Origin: Tieghemiomyces parasiticus
Lineage: Eukaryota > Kickxellomycota > Dimargaritomycetes > Dimargaritales > Dimargaritaceae
Direction: 5' to 3'
DNA length: 64,000 nucleotides
NCBI GenBank assembly: GCA_027575765.1
Contig: JANBPT010000027.1
Span: forward strand, 44,707 to 108,706
Shown here: positions 10,836 through 21,922 of the stretch, piece after piece
Layout: each line of letters starts with the position of its first letter
Numbering within the stretch: position 1 is the stretch's first letter
Made by a program: the position numbers and the translations under genes
The notes under the pieces: model-generated
Seen by the model: only the letters and a program-made list of their open reading frames with translations
Database searches by the model: none
What the model was told of the DNA's origin: nothing

Positions 10836-13800
10836 GGTATAAAAATATGAAAGGTTGCAAAGCGATGGGGAAAAGGGGTAGCTGAGGATAGTCTGGTCAA
10901 AACGACAGAGGTGTATGGAACGTGGTTACCAGATGCGCTGCTGGAGATGAGGGAGGGAGGACCAGCGGGCCAACCAAGGAGGCAGTAGCAGATGTGGGAG
11001 GGGTGCGTTGGAGAGGGATGGGCCGTGCGTGAAGTATCGGCGGGGTGAGGGGCGGAGTCTAGTTGTGCGTTTCAAGAACACGGAGACTCGTTGGACATGG
11101 GCCGGCTTGGGAGTAATGCTTCCAATGGGTTGGGTTGCGCGGATAATAGGAAGGGCCGACAGAGTGTAGGAGGCGCTGCTGAATGCGTAGTATAAAAAAA
11201 AGGAGGACGCTCGGGAAAGCGGCGACGAAGAAGGCAACAAGGTAAATAGGAGTCGTAGGGCCAGTATGATCGCTTTGGACGCATACAGTCCGTTTGGTCA
11301 GTCGAGTGCGGGTGAGATGTTTTACGGTACTCGTACGAGAGGGCGGTTGGCAAGGAGGGCGATGGAAGACAAGGAAGGGGAAATTCCTGGCGGTGGCTGG
11401 CAGTTTATCGCCTTATCGAGTGGCTGTGGACTGGATTTCAAGGCCCGCCGTAGGACAAACGGGGTGGGCGCGGCAAGGGATACAATTGGTCCCGCGCTTG
11501 GCTGGATGCACAATGGCGCCCCTATCGCTATCGTTAGGGCGCGGCGTCGGCTTGGCACGCCGGTATGCTGCTCTGGCCTATCCTTTTGGGGAGAGCGGGC
11601 TACTTGGCGAGCTGGAATACAACAATGGCAGGCAGGTGCTGGCGTTTTCGGCTGCTGTGGGTAGCTAGGTCAAGTGGGGCGCCAAGTGGCTGGTACACGT
11701 GGTGAAACGGGGGAGGCGTACCCTGTCCCAACGGCTGGAAGCTCGTGTCTGGCACTGCTGGTGGAGAAATCTCCTGAGGAATGCGCAGGGTCGGTGGGTC
11801 TTCGGTAGCAGACGGGCGGACTTTGTGCGGAGGCCCAAGCGATCTGACGAGAAAAGTCTGGGAGCAGCGCAGAGTAACGGCGCCCGTTGCTGGTCGGGGC
11901 GGTGAAGTAGATAAGCAGAGCGCAGGGCTAACGAACCCCGGCTGGAGTTTGGCTGGTACGGGACACAGGTGGAGTGTGGCGGACGGTAGGGAAACGAAAG
12001 AGTGTGTGGTTGGCTTTAGGGAGTGGGCAGGGTAAGCCCCTTGGTGGGAGATGTTTATTAGCGGTGGGGATGGTGGTACTGAATGGAGCTGTTCGGCACA
12101 GACAAGGGTGACGGACGAGCCAAGGTAACGAAAGGTTTCCCTAAGTATGACATGTGGGGGTTGATGGTTTAAAAAGGCTTGGGGTCCACCGAGGCTTTGA
12201 TTACGCGGGATGTCCAGGAATTGTTGCCGATTGAGGTCGGCATGAGAGGAGCGGCAATAGTAGAAACTATTCAGCAGCGAACAATCTGGGTTAGAGGGTC
12301 AAGCCTCACCACGAGGGTCGCCGATGGCGAAATCGCCGAGCGGACGGCAAGGATCAACACAATGGCTAAGAAGGGGCTGTTATTGATGACCAAGCGCGCC
12401 ATGGGCATACTGCTGAGGTGGCACAATCAGGCCCACAGTCCAACTGTGCGCAGTAGTTTTACGTGGGGGAGGCGAGCGCCAATAAGCCGGCAGGAGGTAG
12501 TCCCCAGGAACAGTACCTCATCACCAATGACGTAGGCCACCAAACTCCACCCCTCTCCCCATGTTCCAAACTTTGAATCATCTACAGACTTAGCGACATC
12601 GTGAAGCGTTTGTGTACAGCTATCCTCGGAAGTCTTTTCTCAGTGCCATGTCCTTCTCCGGGCTGCTTCCACCCCAGGGACCTGTAGTATGCTTAGCTTG
12701 GAACCCTGCTTCGCCTCCCCTGTATGTCTACCCGACGAAAGACACAATATACTTTAACGCCCCCCCCCTCCGTCCTACCGTACTAACAGACGGTATCACC
12801 GGCCAAACATTGAAGTAGCCTAACAATGCCTGCTCAGTGCTGCGGCAGTATACTGGGGCACCTTCCAGCAGCTGCGGGCGACCCAGCTGGAAACGAATTC
12901 GAAAAGGTTGCCCAATCAAGGCACTACTTCACCTTAGTCGCCAACGGTTGCTGAGCCGAAGTAAGGAGTGAGTGGGAACAGGTGATTTCAAGTATAAATT
13001 AATTACCGTTGGGGTAGACAGGTCATGGTCGATTGGGAACTTGGATAATAACTGTAGGGACGTTCAGATCGGGGTTGTCTCGCCTTATTAGCCCCTGGTG
13101 CAACCCTTCAGGGGCCTGTCTGATGCGATATAGGGGGGCTAATCTATACACCTGGGTACTTGCTCTCGGACCGTACTCGATAAACTGTCAACATGCGAAG
13201 GTCATTTTTACTAGACAATTGCGCATAGGCCGGCTCGCCTATTCATCCGCAGGGCCATACAACTGTCAGACTTCAATAACATAACACTCAGTCCATCTGA
13301 TTGGCCCGCTCATCCGCATCGATCGTCCACGTTACCCCTTTATGGCTGCGTAATTGGCAACGGGCCACGGAACAATAGGAACGCGTGAAGGGGTACACCC
13401 ACCTGTCAGGACGAGCGAACAATAGACCACCTGCAGGGCATTGAATGAGAGGATATGTTATAGCGAGGCAGGTCGTCCTCCTTGAACCTGGATTCTTCAC
13501 CATAGCCGGCCAGCAGAATATCCTGGTCTGGTACGTGACTACCGCTACCAAGAGTCAGGCTATCCATAGAATTCTGCTACTTTTATTAATGACCAACATG
13601 AGCTCTGCGACTACAGCCAGGAGATAACTCAATGGGGGGGGAGCCTTTCCCTTAAGCTTTATGTCTCTCCTAGTGGCAGTGTGGAGTCCGCTGTCGATCG
13701 GACCATGATACATAGCTGGACCGTCCGTCCATCGTAAAATGGCCAACGATTCTGGTCACTCCCTAGCGGCCATCTGTGATCGCCTCTCTTATTATTGCAG

Positions 13801-15320
13801 CTGCCCACCCTCTATTCAGAACCGCTACCCAGCATCCTTAACGATGTTCATTCTCATGATCACCGCTAAGCTTCACCTGTGTTGATCCTACGCCCATTTA
13901 ATATACTATAAACTTATACTCTAACTTTACAAGACTCTGGTCGATCGGCCTACGTGCCACTTCTAAACCACACAATTAGCCGAGGAGGTATCGCCCAATG
14001 CTACCCTCCATCATAGAGCGGTGTCCGTGGGGTTCAAAAATAGAATTTACGGGGACCACGTGTGAAATACAGTTGCAAGCAGTGGCCAGGAATAAAATAC
14101 AGCTGACGGATCGGCAGCAATATGCTCATGGCGGGAGCAAGTGGCACGTAATTGAACCCTCACATTACGTAGGGCCTCAGGGAACAATCGGGTTCGTTAG
14201 AGTTCAGGGAAGGGCGGGAATTGGTAAAGAAAACCGTTTTAGAACGTAAAAGCCCTTCCTACCAAACACACAATGGATGTGAAGCGTGATTACCATCCAT
14301 GCTCTGCCCGCGTTCTAGCGATATGTGGTAGCCCACGATTTCTCAAAGTCTGAGAGGATGAGGGACTTGCGGTAGGCGAAAGTAAATCTGGTGAATGGAG
14401 AGAGTGTATAGGTGCGCTCGGCGATGTAAAGGGGTGTTAACCGAGTTCTCTATCACAAGGGGTGTAGAGATATATATACGTGCCCCTATTGCTGCGAAGG
14501 TTCTCAATGGAGTGATTATACACGACTTCTCCAGGGCTTTCTTTTCTACAGTTTTCTATCGGTCGTTCTAATATTCCAAGTTTCTCCAACTGAAACCAAC
14601 TCCATTCTTCCATAGTGATCCACATTGCGATGCCGCTATAGGGAGCTAGTGGGGATGGAGGTCGTAACGGGCTTTACTATGGTGCCACGATGCGAGCAAT
14701 AAACAATGGTTAGGGTAGAGGCTAGCGTAAGGCGAGTACAAATGGCAAGAAGCGAGGGAGATAGAAAGAAGGTGTGGCAGCGGGAGCTGGGAGGAGGCCC
14801 TAGCGGACCAACCCCTATGGTCACCCCCTTATTCCCAACCATTGTGACTCACCGGTCACCCAGCCCGCCGAGCCTCAACAAGATTACAACACTCCTATGG
14901 GGACTTAGGAAGAGAGGCCGGGCGGCAGACCCGAAGCTCTCCCTCTCTCGTATTTTACTGTTTTCTTAATCCCCACTTTGATTTGTCTTCACGGTGTCCC
15001 GTGCCCTCTACTTGCAACCGTTTGGCCTTGTTGGCCCTTATTCATAGGCAGCTAGTCTTCAATAAAGAGCTCCGCCTAACACAAAGGCGTAAGGGGCGCG
15101 ATAGGTGTGGAAGGGAAGGGGGAATAGGAGTGCTACATTGATATAAAATGAAAGGCGAGGTGGTTCAATGTCGAGCAGTTGCCGCCAACGGTTGCAGGGC
15201 GGATTCGGCAGGCGGTGGCTTGGAGAGTTTGCATATGGATGCGTTAGTTATGTAGCCTTACTTCTAGACGTCACAGTCGGGTCTAGTCACAACCCTTGGT
15301 GATCATCCCCAAAGCTAGTT
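10836..15320. other. Long gene-poor spacer
   Basis: This is 4.5 kb without a recognisable gene. The part next to SKT5 (about 10900-12060) is GC-richer and has overlapping open frames on both strands (such as 11266-11664 and 11294-11668) with no family resemblance; it is likely promoter and 5' leader. From 12060 on the composition is mixed, with short frames only (12612-12818, 13998-14249, 14706-14969). No tRNA B-box context or known repeat was found. Confidence 0.4.
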
Positions 15321-15800
15321 TGTCGTAGGGGAAAACTACACTAGAGGAACTAAGGCTAATAACTAACAGGCAAAAGTCTAATAAACTGAAATGACTACGA
15401 ACAGTGGAATGTTAAGGATGAAAACTGGTGGCGTCGGATAAGCTATCGTTTATTGGGTAGCGACCCAGAGGGTCTTGTATACGAAAGGACGTCCTGCATC
15501 CTTCACCGCGGCTACGGTTTGGGTTAGGAGAGCCCAAGGACGATAGTGCAAGGCGGGACCAGCGCCAGAGCGAATATGAAGACAGCTGCGCGACTGCCGG
15601 ATCAAGAAGAAGAATATTGAGGAAAGTAGAGCCCTCAAAGGATAGAGGCAGGGACATCTGTCAAAGTTGAAGACGCCATCCGGTAGATCAGGAAAGTTGG
15701 CGTCGCTACAAAGGAATATTGTATGTGAGAATAGGCTAACGAAGATGAGAATAAGGTCGAGATGCTACAACCGATCGGATCTGTGGTTTAGGGCACCACA
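15321..15800 (-). repeat. Solo LTR, subfamily A, copy 2, with near-matching target duplication
   Basis: The plus strand starts TGTCGTAGGGG and ends GGGCACCACA, so the element has TG...CA ends. It aligns, inverted, over its length with 6441-6967 and 34509-35033 but is more diverged. The five bases outside are TAGTT (15316-15320) and TAATT (15801-15805), matching at four of five positions and consistent with an old 5-bp target-site duplication. A hairpin lies at 15484-15504. No retroelement coding sequence adjoins. Confidence 0.8.
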
Positions 15801-16144
15801 TAATTGACCAGAAATAACGGATTTTCAGCCACCTAACTCCACCAATATACCGCCTCCGCTTCTCCAGTATGCTTGGTCTAATCTGTAATTATTAGCTTCA
15901 CTATCCTAAACGTACGTGCTCAGTTGGATGTTATGGTTTTAATATATCTAAGAGTGGTGACATTAATGATATTCTGTCTACTCTTTGGATCTCCTGTAGA
16001 ATGTGCCACTCAAGCAGGGTTACGTTCATCAAATGATCCGGCCATCCATACGACTGTGACGGTCAGCATAGGAAATACTACCTTACCAGACCCATATCTC
16101 TTATATTCTTTTTACTTAGTTATGTAGACGAGCGTTAGATTTAA
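15801..16144. other. 3' flank of the NRPS gene
   Basis: This AT-rich stretch lies between the LTR and the NRPS stop codon. It probably carries the NRPS 3' untranslated region. An open frame at 15924-16127 has no recognisable product. Confidence 0.4.
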
Positions 16145-19100
16145 CTAAAGGAACTCCACGTGCTGCTCCAAGTCCGACAGACGAGGGTATTTCAGAATAT
16201 CAGATACCTTCAGCGACAGGCCATAGGATTTACAGCGTTCGGCAAATTGGATTGCAGAGAGGGAGTCACCGCCCAGCTCGAGTATGGATACGGACGGCAC
16301 CACCCAACTAGGTTCGACGTCTAGGGTTTCAATGAGAGCACGGCGTATGATGGTAAACGTCTCCGATGTATATGTATCGTCATCATCAATGAATTTGGAT
16401 GGGGTGGGAAGGGGCAGGCTCTCCAGGGTCTTGCGATCGGCCTTACCAACTAGTGTTAGGGGGATCTTGTCAAGGCCGACGAGATAGGTCGGTACCATAT
16501 ACTGTGGAAGCCTGGTGGCGATCGATCTTTTAAGCTCAGCAGTATCGATAGTCGCGGGGGTAACATATGCCACCAAGTGCTGGCCCTTAATCACGGCCAC
16601 CGCGTTGGCCACACCGGGGAAGGTCTGGCACGAACTTTCAATTTCGCCCAACTCGATGCGGAACCCGCGCAGTTTGACCTGGAAGTCCTTGCGGCCCAAT
16701 ACCCGAATCTCGCCGTTGCTCAACCAACAGCCCAGATCACCAGTACGATACAGGTTACCTGAGCCCAGGGGATTGGGAACGAAGGCCTTCTCGGTCAGTT
16801 CAGGCTGCTTTAAGTAGCCCCGAGACAAGGCCACACCCCCGATACAAAGTTCTCCGGGCATACCAATGGGCACCGGTCGTAATTGCTCGTCGAGGATATG
16901 GCACTGGACATTGGCTAACGTCGAACCGACGGTAACCGCATCCCCTGGGCGAATAAGCTTATAGTGGCTAGCAATCGTTGCTTCACTGGGCCCGTAGATA
17001 TTGTGCAAATTCCGGCCACTAGACCATTTCGCAGCCACATTAGGTGGTAGGGCCTCGCCCGCCGCAATGATGTGGCTAAGTTGGGGATAACACGACGGAT
17101 CTATAACAGCCAATACCGAGGGAACCAGGGTACATCCCGATCCTCGTGTCAGATCCTTAACCAACTCGCCATCCTGGAGAACCAAGGTCCCGCCAGCGTG
17201 GAAAGTAAAGAGAATTTCAGCGTGACTGGCATCAAAAGACAGACTAGCGATCTGAAGGAACCGACAACCGGATGGAAGGCGTACCCGCTCGCTCATGGCG
17301 AGGACGAAGTTGGCCAGGGAGCGCTGATTGACTTGCACGCCCTTGGGCCGACCGGTGGTTCCCGACGTGAACACAATATAAGCTAATGAGTCGGGGCTAT
17401 ATTGATCAAGTAGGCGGTGCCGTTCCTGACCTGGATCCGCAGGAGTAAGCGCGTGGTCAGCAAAGACCAGTCTGCTGGTATCGATCCCGAGTTCGGCCGC
17501 CAGTTCGCTGGTGGTGGAGTTGGCAACGACCCATGGGTCGTCCAGGAGGTCCAGCATGTAGGCCAAGCGATCCACCGCATTCTCAGTGTCCATGGGCACG
17601 CATACCCCGCCGAGGAGGAGAACGGCGAGGTATCCGAAGATGAACTCTGGACAGCGAACGAACAGAAGTGCCACATGATGGCCAGGTCGAGCTCCTCGAT
17701 CGCGCAGGATGGCAGTGATGGCGCAGGCCCGACGGTACACCTCGGCGTAGGTGAATTGTGTGGTGGCGGATTCTAGAGCGATGGCATCGGGCTGAGCCGC
17801 CAGGTGCTGGGTGAAAAATTGATGAGCTAGCCAGTCCTTCTGCGGGAAGTCGACAGCGGTGCCGGCAGACCAACGGGAAACGAGCGCTTTCTCAGACTGG
17901 GGTAGGCGCATCAACCCGTCTATTTCAGTGTCGTGGTGGGTGACGATGGTAAGGAGACAGTGGTCCATGAACTGGCTCATGAGCTGGACGTAGGAGGCTT
18001 GACAGTGGGCGGTCTGAAACTGGATATTGACACCGAGCCGGTCCGCATGGTCGGCAAACTGTAGAGCGTACGCGTACTCGGTTGTATTCTGGCTGGTCCG
18101 GACACCGTACTCGACTGTCGGATTGGCCACTGCCGGTCGGTACGCTTCAAAGTTGTCGTACACGAGAAGCGAGCTGAGGAGCTGGGCATCGGCTGGAATT
18201 TTGGCCCAGCGTAGAATGTCGACGAGGCTACACTGCTCGTAAGCCATGAGTGCACCGGAGGTCTGGTTGACCTGGTGCAAAAAGTCTACAAAATAGCCGT
18301 GGGTTGGGAGCGACAGGCGGAGCGGTAGGGCATTGATACATAGGCCGACCATTCCTTCGATCCCCTCGACGGGCAGGTTACGACCTGAGGTGAGCACACC
18401 GAACGTGACCTCATCGTGGGACCCGGTGTACCGCGCTAGGGTCAGCGCCCACACGGCGCGGAGGAGCGAGTTGAGGGTAACTCCCACCGATTGACAATAG
18501 CTGCGGATGGCGTCCAATGGGGGCGAGAACTGGTAGCCGATGGTACCGTGAGAGTGTTCGGAGCTGGCCAAGGCAACAGGGAATTGGACCGGAGGCTGAA
18601 CTCGGACGCCATCGAGGTTGGTCTGCCAGTACTGGATCGCACTCGCCGGATCTCGCAAGCCGGCTTGCCCAAGGAAGCTGTGGTACTGGATGCGATCCTG
18701 GTGCGGGGTCCCGTGGTAGGATTCCATCGTCTCGGCTAACACGATGCCCGTGGACCACGCATCGAGCAGAGCATGATGAACCGTAACACACAGCCGGTGG
18801 GAAGCCGTACCTACGCTGAACAGAGCGAGGCGAAGCAGCGGGCCAGCCAATGTGAAGCCGCGCTGACCGTCGGCCTCCTTAAACTTCTGTATAGCGGTAT
18901 CCACGTCGTCGGAGACAATGGGTTGGTATGACCACTCGAAATCGCACCGATCCATGATTAATTGCAGGAATGGGTGATCCGAGAAAGCACCGGCCACGAC
19001 GAATTTTGCTCGCAAGGCCTCATGGCGCAGCCCGATTTGTTCCCAGCTCCGACGGAACCGATCCACGTCGAGGGTGCCCTTGACCTCCACGACCGATTGA

Positions 19101-21922
19101 ACCATGTAAGCTGTGGGATCCTTGAGCGTATTGATTAGAAAGTCAGACTGGGGGCCCGACACGGGCAGGATGTCTTGGATGTCGACGAGCTTAACTCCGG
19201 CCATCTGTGCCGCAATCTCTTGAATGGTTGTAACCGATGTCGCATCCGGAGAGAGGAGCGAATAGGGCTGGTAGGGGAGGTCAGACTCCACCGTGGCAGT
19301 CGGATCGGTGGTCGCTTCGAGTTCAGTGATTAATAGCCCAATGGTGTCTGCCTTGAAGATGCTGGGCACAGGTGCCTCAATTCCTTCCTGACGCAGCAAG
19401 GTGGAGAGTCGAATGGCCGAGAGGGAGTCCCCGCCCAACTGGAAGAAGGACTGGTCGGCAGTGATGACATGGGAGGGGAGGTTCAAAACCGTTTCTACGG
19501 ACGCGGTGACGGCCCGCGCGACCTTGGAGCGGTGCTGCCACGCTGTCACGAGTGTTGTTGCGTCAAGGGAATCGTTCAGCTGCGTGACATAGGCGAGCAG
19601 CTCAGCCCGGTTGGCCTTGCCATTAACGTTAAGTGGAATGTCGTCTAGACAGAACAGTCGCTGCGGCAACATATACTCCGGTAAAGTGGCACGAAGAGCG
19701 GCAAGTAGTTTAGACGCAATGAGAGTTTTCGGGGTCACAAACACCAGTAGACGACCGTCTTGGACGAGTGCCTGGGCCTTTTTGACGTCAGGAAGCTGGA
19801 GCAAGGTACTGCATATCTCGCCAAGTTCGACTCGATGGCCCCGAATCTTGACCTGATCGTCGACGCGTCCCAAGTATTGTACCTCACCGCTGGGTAGCCA
19901 CCTGCCGTAATCACCTGTCTTGTACACTCGGCCCGAAGTAAACGGTAGCTGGACAAACTTAACAGTGTTGAGTTCCGGCCGGTTAACGTAACCGCCGCTG
20001 ACCCCAGCACCGCCCAGGCAGATTTCGCCTGTGAAGCCGATGGGCACGAGCTGGTCATGGTCGCCAATGATGTAGCACTCAGCGTTGGTGATTGGGCGCC
20101 CAATCGTAACCTTTCCACTGCAAGCGACCGTGGTGGTCATATTGGCCATGGTAGCCTCAGCCGGCCCGTAGAGATTACGGAGGATGACTCGGCGACACCA
20201 ACGATCGGCCAACTCCCGCAGCAAGGTCTCCCCGCCGACATTGATCAGTTTGAGGTTAGGGTAGTCATCGGGGTTGAGGGTATCGAGAAGCGACGCTGTC
20301 ATCGATGCCACGTCCACCGTGGCCAGGGTCGCACGCATGTCGTCCCCAGGATAGACCAATGTGCCACCTTGACGGAGAGTGCTCAAGGTATTCATGAAAA
20401 ACCCACCAAATACCGGCGATGCGGCCTGGAAAACCCTGGCACCTGGCCAGGGGCAAAGCGAAGTCTCCGGCGCCAGGATTTCGTTAGAGAGATTTGAACA
20501 GTTGATCTGGACGCCTTTGGGATGACCGGTGGTGCCGGAGGTGAACAAGACAAGGACTGGAGCGTCGGGATGGTAATTGTAAGGCAAGGGCGGATGGACG
20601 GAGCCCTCGGGAAGGGCGGCAATCAGGTCTAGGCCTTGGTGGACCTGGGGCCAAACGCCCTCGGTTCCAGTCATGACCACCACTTGTGAGCAACTACCGG
20701 CCTGGGCTGCCATGTAGCGCTGGCGCTCGGCAGGAAGTGTACCGGCGATGGGCACGTAGACGGCACCAATCAGCCAAACCGCGAACATTATGATAACCGC
20801 GGCGGGGTTGTTGACGACCACGACGGCTACCCGGTCTTCAGACCGGACGCCCAAAGCGAGCAGGGCACGGGCCAAACCTTCAATCTTGGCATTCAGACTG
20901 GTGTACGTCTCCTGATGTGTAGGGGACTCCAGAGCCACCGTATCAGGATACTTTTGCACGGCGGCCCGGAAGGCACTCACGATGTTTTCAGCCGCCGGGT
21001 CCAATGGATCGTAGGTGGCCGAAGGGTTGCGACCAAACTCCTCCATCAGGAGGTGCGCCTCTCCCCGGCAAACCAGGGGGGCTTCGAATAGCCCCTGGCC
21101 CACACTGACTACAGCCTCACAGTAGTGCAGCAGGTTGGCGCCCAATCGCTGGATCGTGGCTGACTCAAACAGGTCGGGATTGTAGACTAAGGTGACGGCC
21201 GTGGAGTGGCTGGTCAGGTCAACTATGAAGGATATGTCGTGCTGCAGGACGGAGTGCAGGGCAGGTTCATCCGCGTGGGAGTCATTGTCATGCATACCAG
21301 GATGGAGGCAAAGTCCGACTCGGACGTGTTGGCACTGGGCGGACTTCGGGAGTACACTGTACGGATCGAACCCCGGAGCCAATTGGACAGCCGCCGTACG
21401 GGCTTGGTCGGCAACGTGATGGGCTAGGGCAGCCAGGTCAGGACTTTGGCCGTTAATGCGAATGCGTACAGGGATGGTGACGCTGGCTGAATCTGTGGCC
21501 GCGAAACCGTCGGTCATGTCAATGACCAGGTCGTCCGTGTGGCATATTCTGGCAAAGTACGCAGCTACCGTGGTACACCAGACGTGGGAGGGGGCTACTC
21601 CGAAGGCGATCGAGCGGGAAATCACGGCATTGACGAGAGTAGGGTCCAAGGAGAGGGATTCAGTGGCCGCCCGGGCAGTGGGCTCACTCGGACAGGGGCG
21701 GTCCATGGGTATATCGAGACCCACGGGGGCATTCGCCAGGAGATTCTCCCAATATTGCCTGGCTTCCTCACATGGCGCCTCCGGAGTAGGATGGGCAAAC
21801 GTATTGCCTTCGTGGACGCTACCGGAGGAAGATAACGGCTTTACAGGGCCCGTGGCAGGAGGTAGTTCGGCCTTGTCCTTAGAGGCTGAGGTTCGATAGC
21901 TCAAGGCGGTATTGGCAGGCAT
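16145..21922 (-). CDS. Two-module non-ribosomal peptide synthetase, C(half)-A-T-C-A-T
   Basis: This single exon of 1925 residues should activate two building blocks and join them on carrier domains. Domains by motif: residues ~53-295, the C-terminal half of a condensation domain only; A1 ~312-785 (LFTSGTTGHPKG near 459, NLYGPAEAT, YKTGD, NGKANR); T1 with GGDSL, phosphopantetheine Ser833; a full C ~915-1345 with HHALLDAW at 1049-1056; A2 ~1355-1840 (FTSGTTGRPKG, NIYGPSEAT, YRTGD, GKADRK); T2 with GGDSL, Ser1887. It then ends, with no thioesterase, reductase or terminal condensation domain. The A1 pocket has Gly506 where the conserved Asp (GrsA 235) is expected; A2 keeps Asp1564. No tailoring gene, transporter or phosphopantetheinyl transferase lies nearby. 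Its third codon positions look less GC-biased than those of ENA or TRA1. The product is unknown. Confidence 0.93.
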   Translation of the reverse strand: MPANTALSYRTSASKDKAELPPATGPVKPLSSSGSVHEGNTFAHPTPEAPCEEARQYWENLLANAPVGLDIPMDRPCPSEPTARAATESLSLDPTLVNAVISRSIAFGVAPSHVWCTTVAAYFARICHTDDLVIDMTDGFAATDSASVTIPVRIRINGQSPDLAALAHHVADQARTAAVQLAPGFDPYSVLPKSAQCQHVRVGLCLHPGMHDNDSHADEPALHSVLQHDISFIVDLTSHSTAVTLVYNPDLFESATIQRLGANLLHYCEAVVSVGQGLFEAPLVCRGEAHLLMEEFGRNPSATYDPLDPAAENIVSAFRAAVQKYPDTVALESPTHQETYTSLNAKIEGLARALLALGVRSEDRVAVVVVNNPAAVIIMFAVWLIGAVYVPIAGTLPAERQRYMAAQAGSCSQVVVMTGTEGVWPQVHQGLDLIAALPEGSVHPPLPYNYHPDAPVLVLFTSGTTGHPKGVQINCSNLSNEILAPETSLCPWPGARVFQAASPVFGGFFMNTLSTLRQGGTLVYPGDDMRATLATVDVASMTASLLDTLNPDDYPNLKLINVGGETLLRELADRWCRRVILRNLYGPAEATMANMTTTVACSGKVTIGRPITNAECYIIGDHDQLVPIGFTGEICLGGAGVSGGYVNRPELNTVKFVQLPFTSGRVYKTGDYGRWLPSGEVQYLGRVDDQVKIRGHRVELGEICSTLLQLPDVKKAQALVQDGRLLVFVTPKTLIASKLLAALRATLPEYMLPQRLFCLDDIPLNVNGKANRAELLAYVTQLNDSLDATTLVTAWQHRSKVARAVTASVETVLNLPSHVITADQSFFQLGGDSLSAIRLSTLLRQEGIEAPVPSIFKADTIGLLITELEATTDPTATVESDLPYQPYSLLSPDATSVTTIQEIAAQMAGVKLVDIQDILPVSGPQSDFLINTLKDPTAYMVQSVVEVKGTLDVDRFRRSWEQIGLRHEALRAKFVVAGAFSDHPFLQLIMDRCDFEWSYQPIVSDDVDTAIQKFKEADGQRGFTLAGPLLRLALFSVGTASHRLCVTVHHALLDAWSTGIVLAETMESYHGTPHQDRIQYHSFLGQAGLRDPASAIQYWQTNLDGVRVQPPVQFPVALASSEHSHGTIGYQFSPPLDAIRSYCQSVGVTLNSLLRAVWALTLARYTGSHDEVTFGVLTSGRNLPVEGIEGMVGLCINALPLRLSLPTHGYFVDFLHQVNQTSGALMAYEQCSLVDILRWAKIPADAQLLSSLLVYDNFEAYRPAVANPTVEYGVRTSQNTTEYAYALQFADHADRLGVNIQFQTAHCQASYVQLMSQFMDHCLLTIVTHHDTEIDGLMRLPQSEKALVSRWSAGTAVDFPQKDWLAHQFFTQHLAAQPDAIALESATTQFTYAEVYRRACAITAILRDRGARPGHHVALLFVRCPEFIFGYLAVLLLGGVCVPMDTENAVDRLAYMLDLLDDPWVVANSTTSELAAELGIDTSRLVFADHALTPADPGQERHRLLDQYSPDSLAYIVFTSGTTGRPKGVQVNQRSLANFVLAMSERVRLPSGCRFLQIASLSFDASHAEILFTFHAGGTLVLQDGELVKDLTRGSGCTLVPSVLAVIDPSCYPQLSHIIAAGEALPPNVAAKWSSGRNLHNIYGPSEATIASHYKLIRPGDAVTVGSTLANVQCHILDEQLRPVPIGMPGELCIGGVALSRGYLKQPELTEKAFVPNPLGSGNLYRTGDLGCWLSNGEIRVLGRKDFQVKLRGFRIELGEIESSCQTFPGVANAVAVIKGQHLVAYVTPATIDTAELKRSIATRLPQYMVPTYLVGLDKIPLTLVGKADRKTLESLPLPTPSKFIDDDDTYTSETFTIIRRALIETLDVEPSWVVPSVSILELGGDSLSAIQFAERCKSYGLSLKVSDILKYPRLSDLEQHVEFL

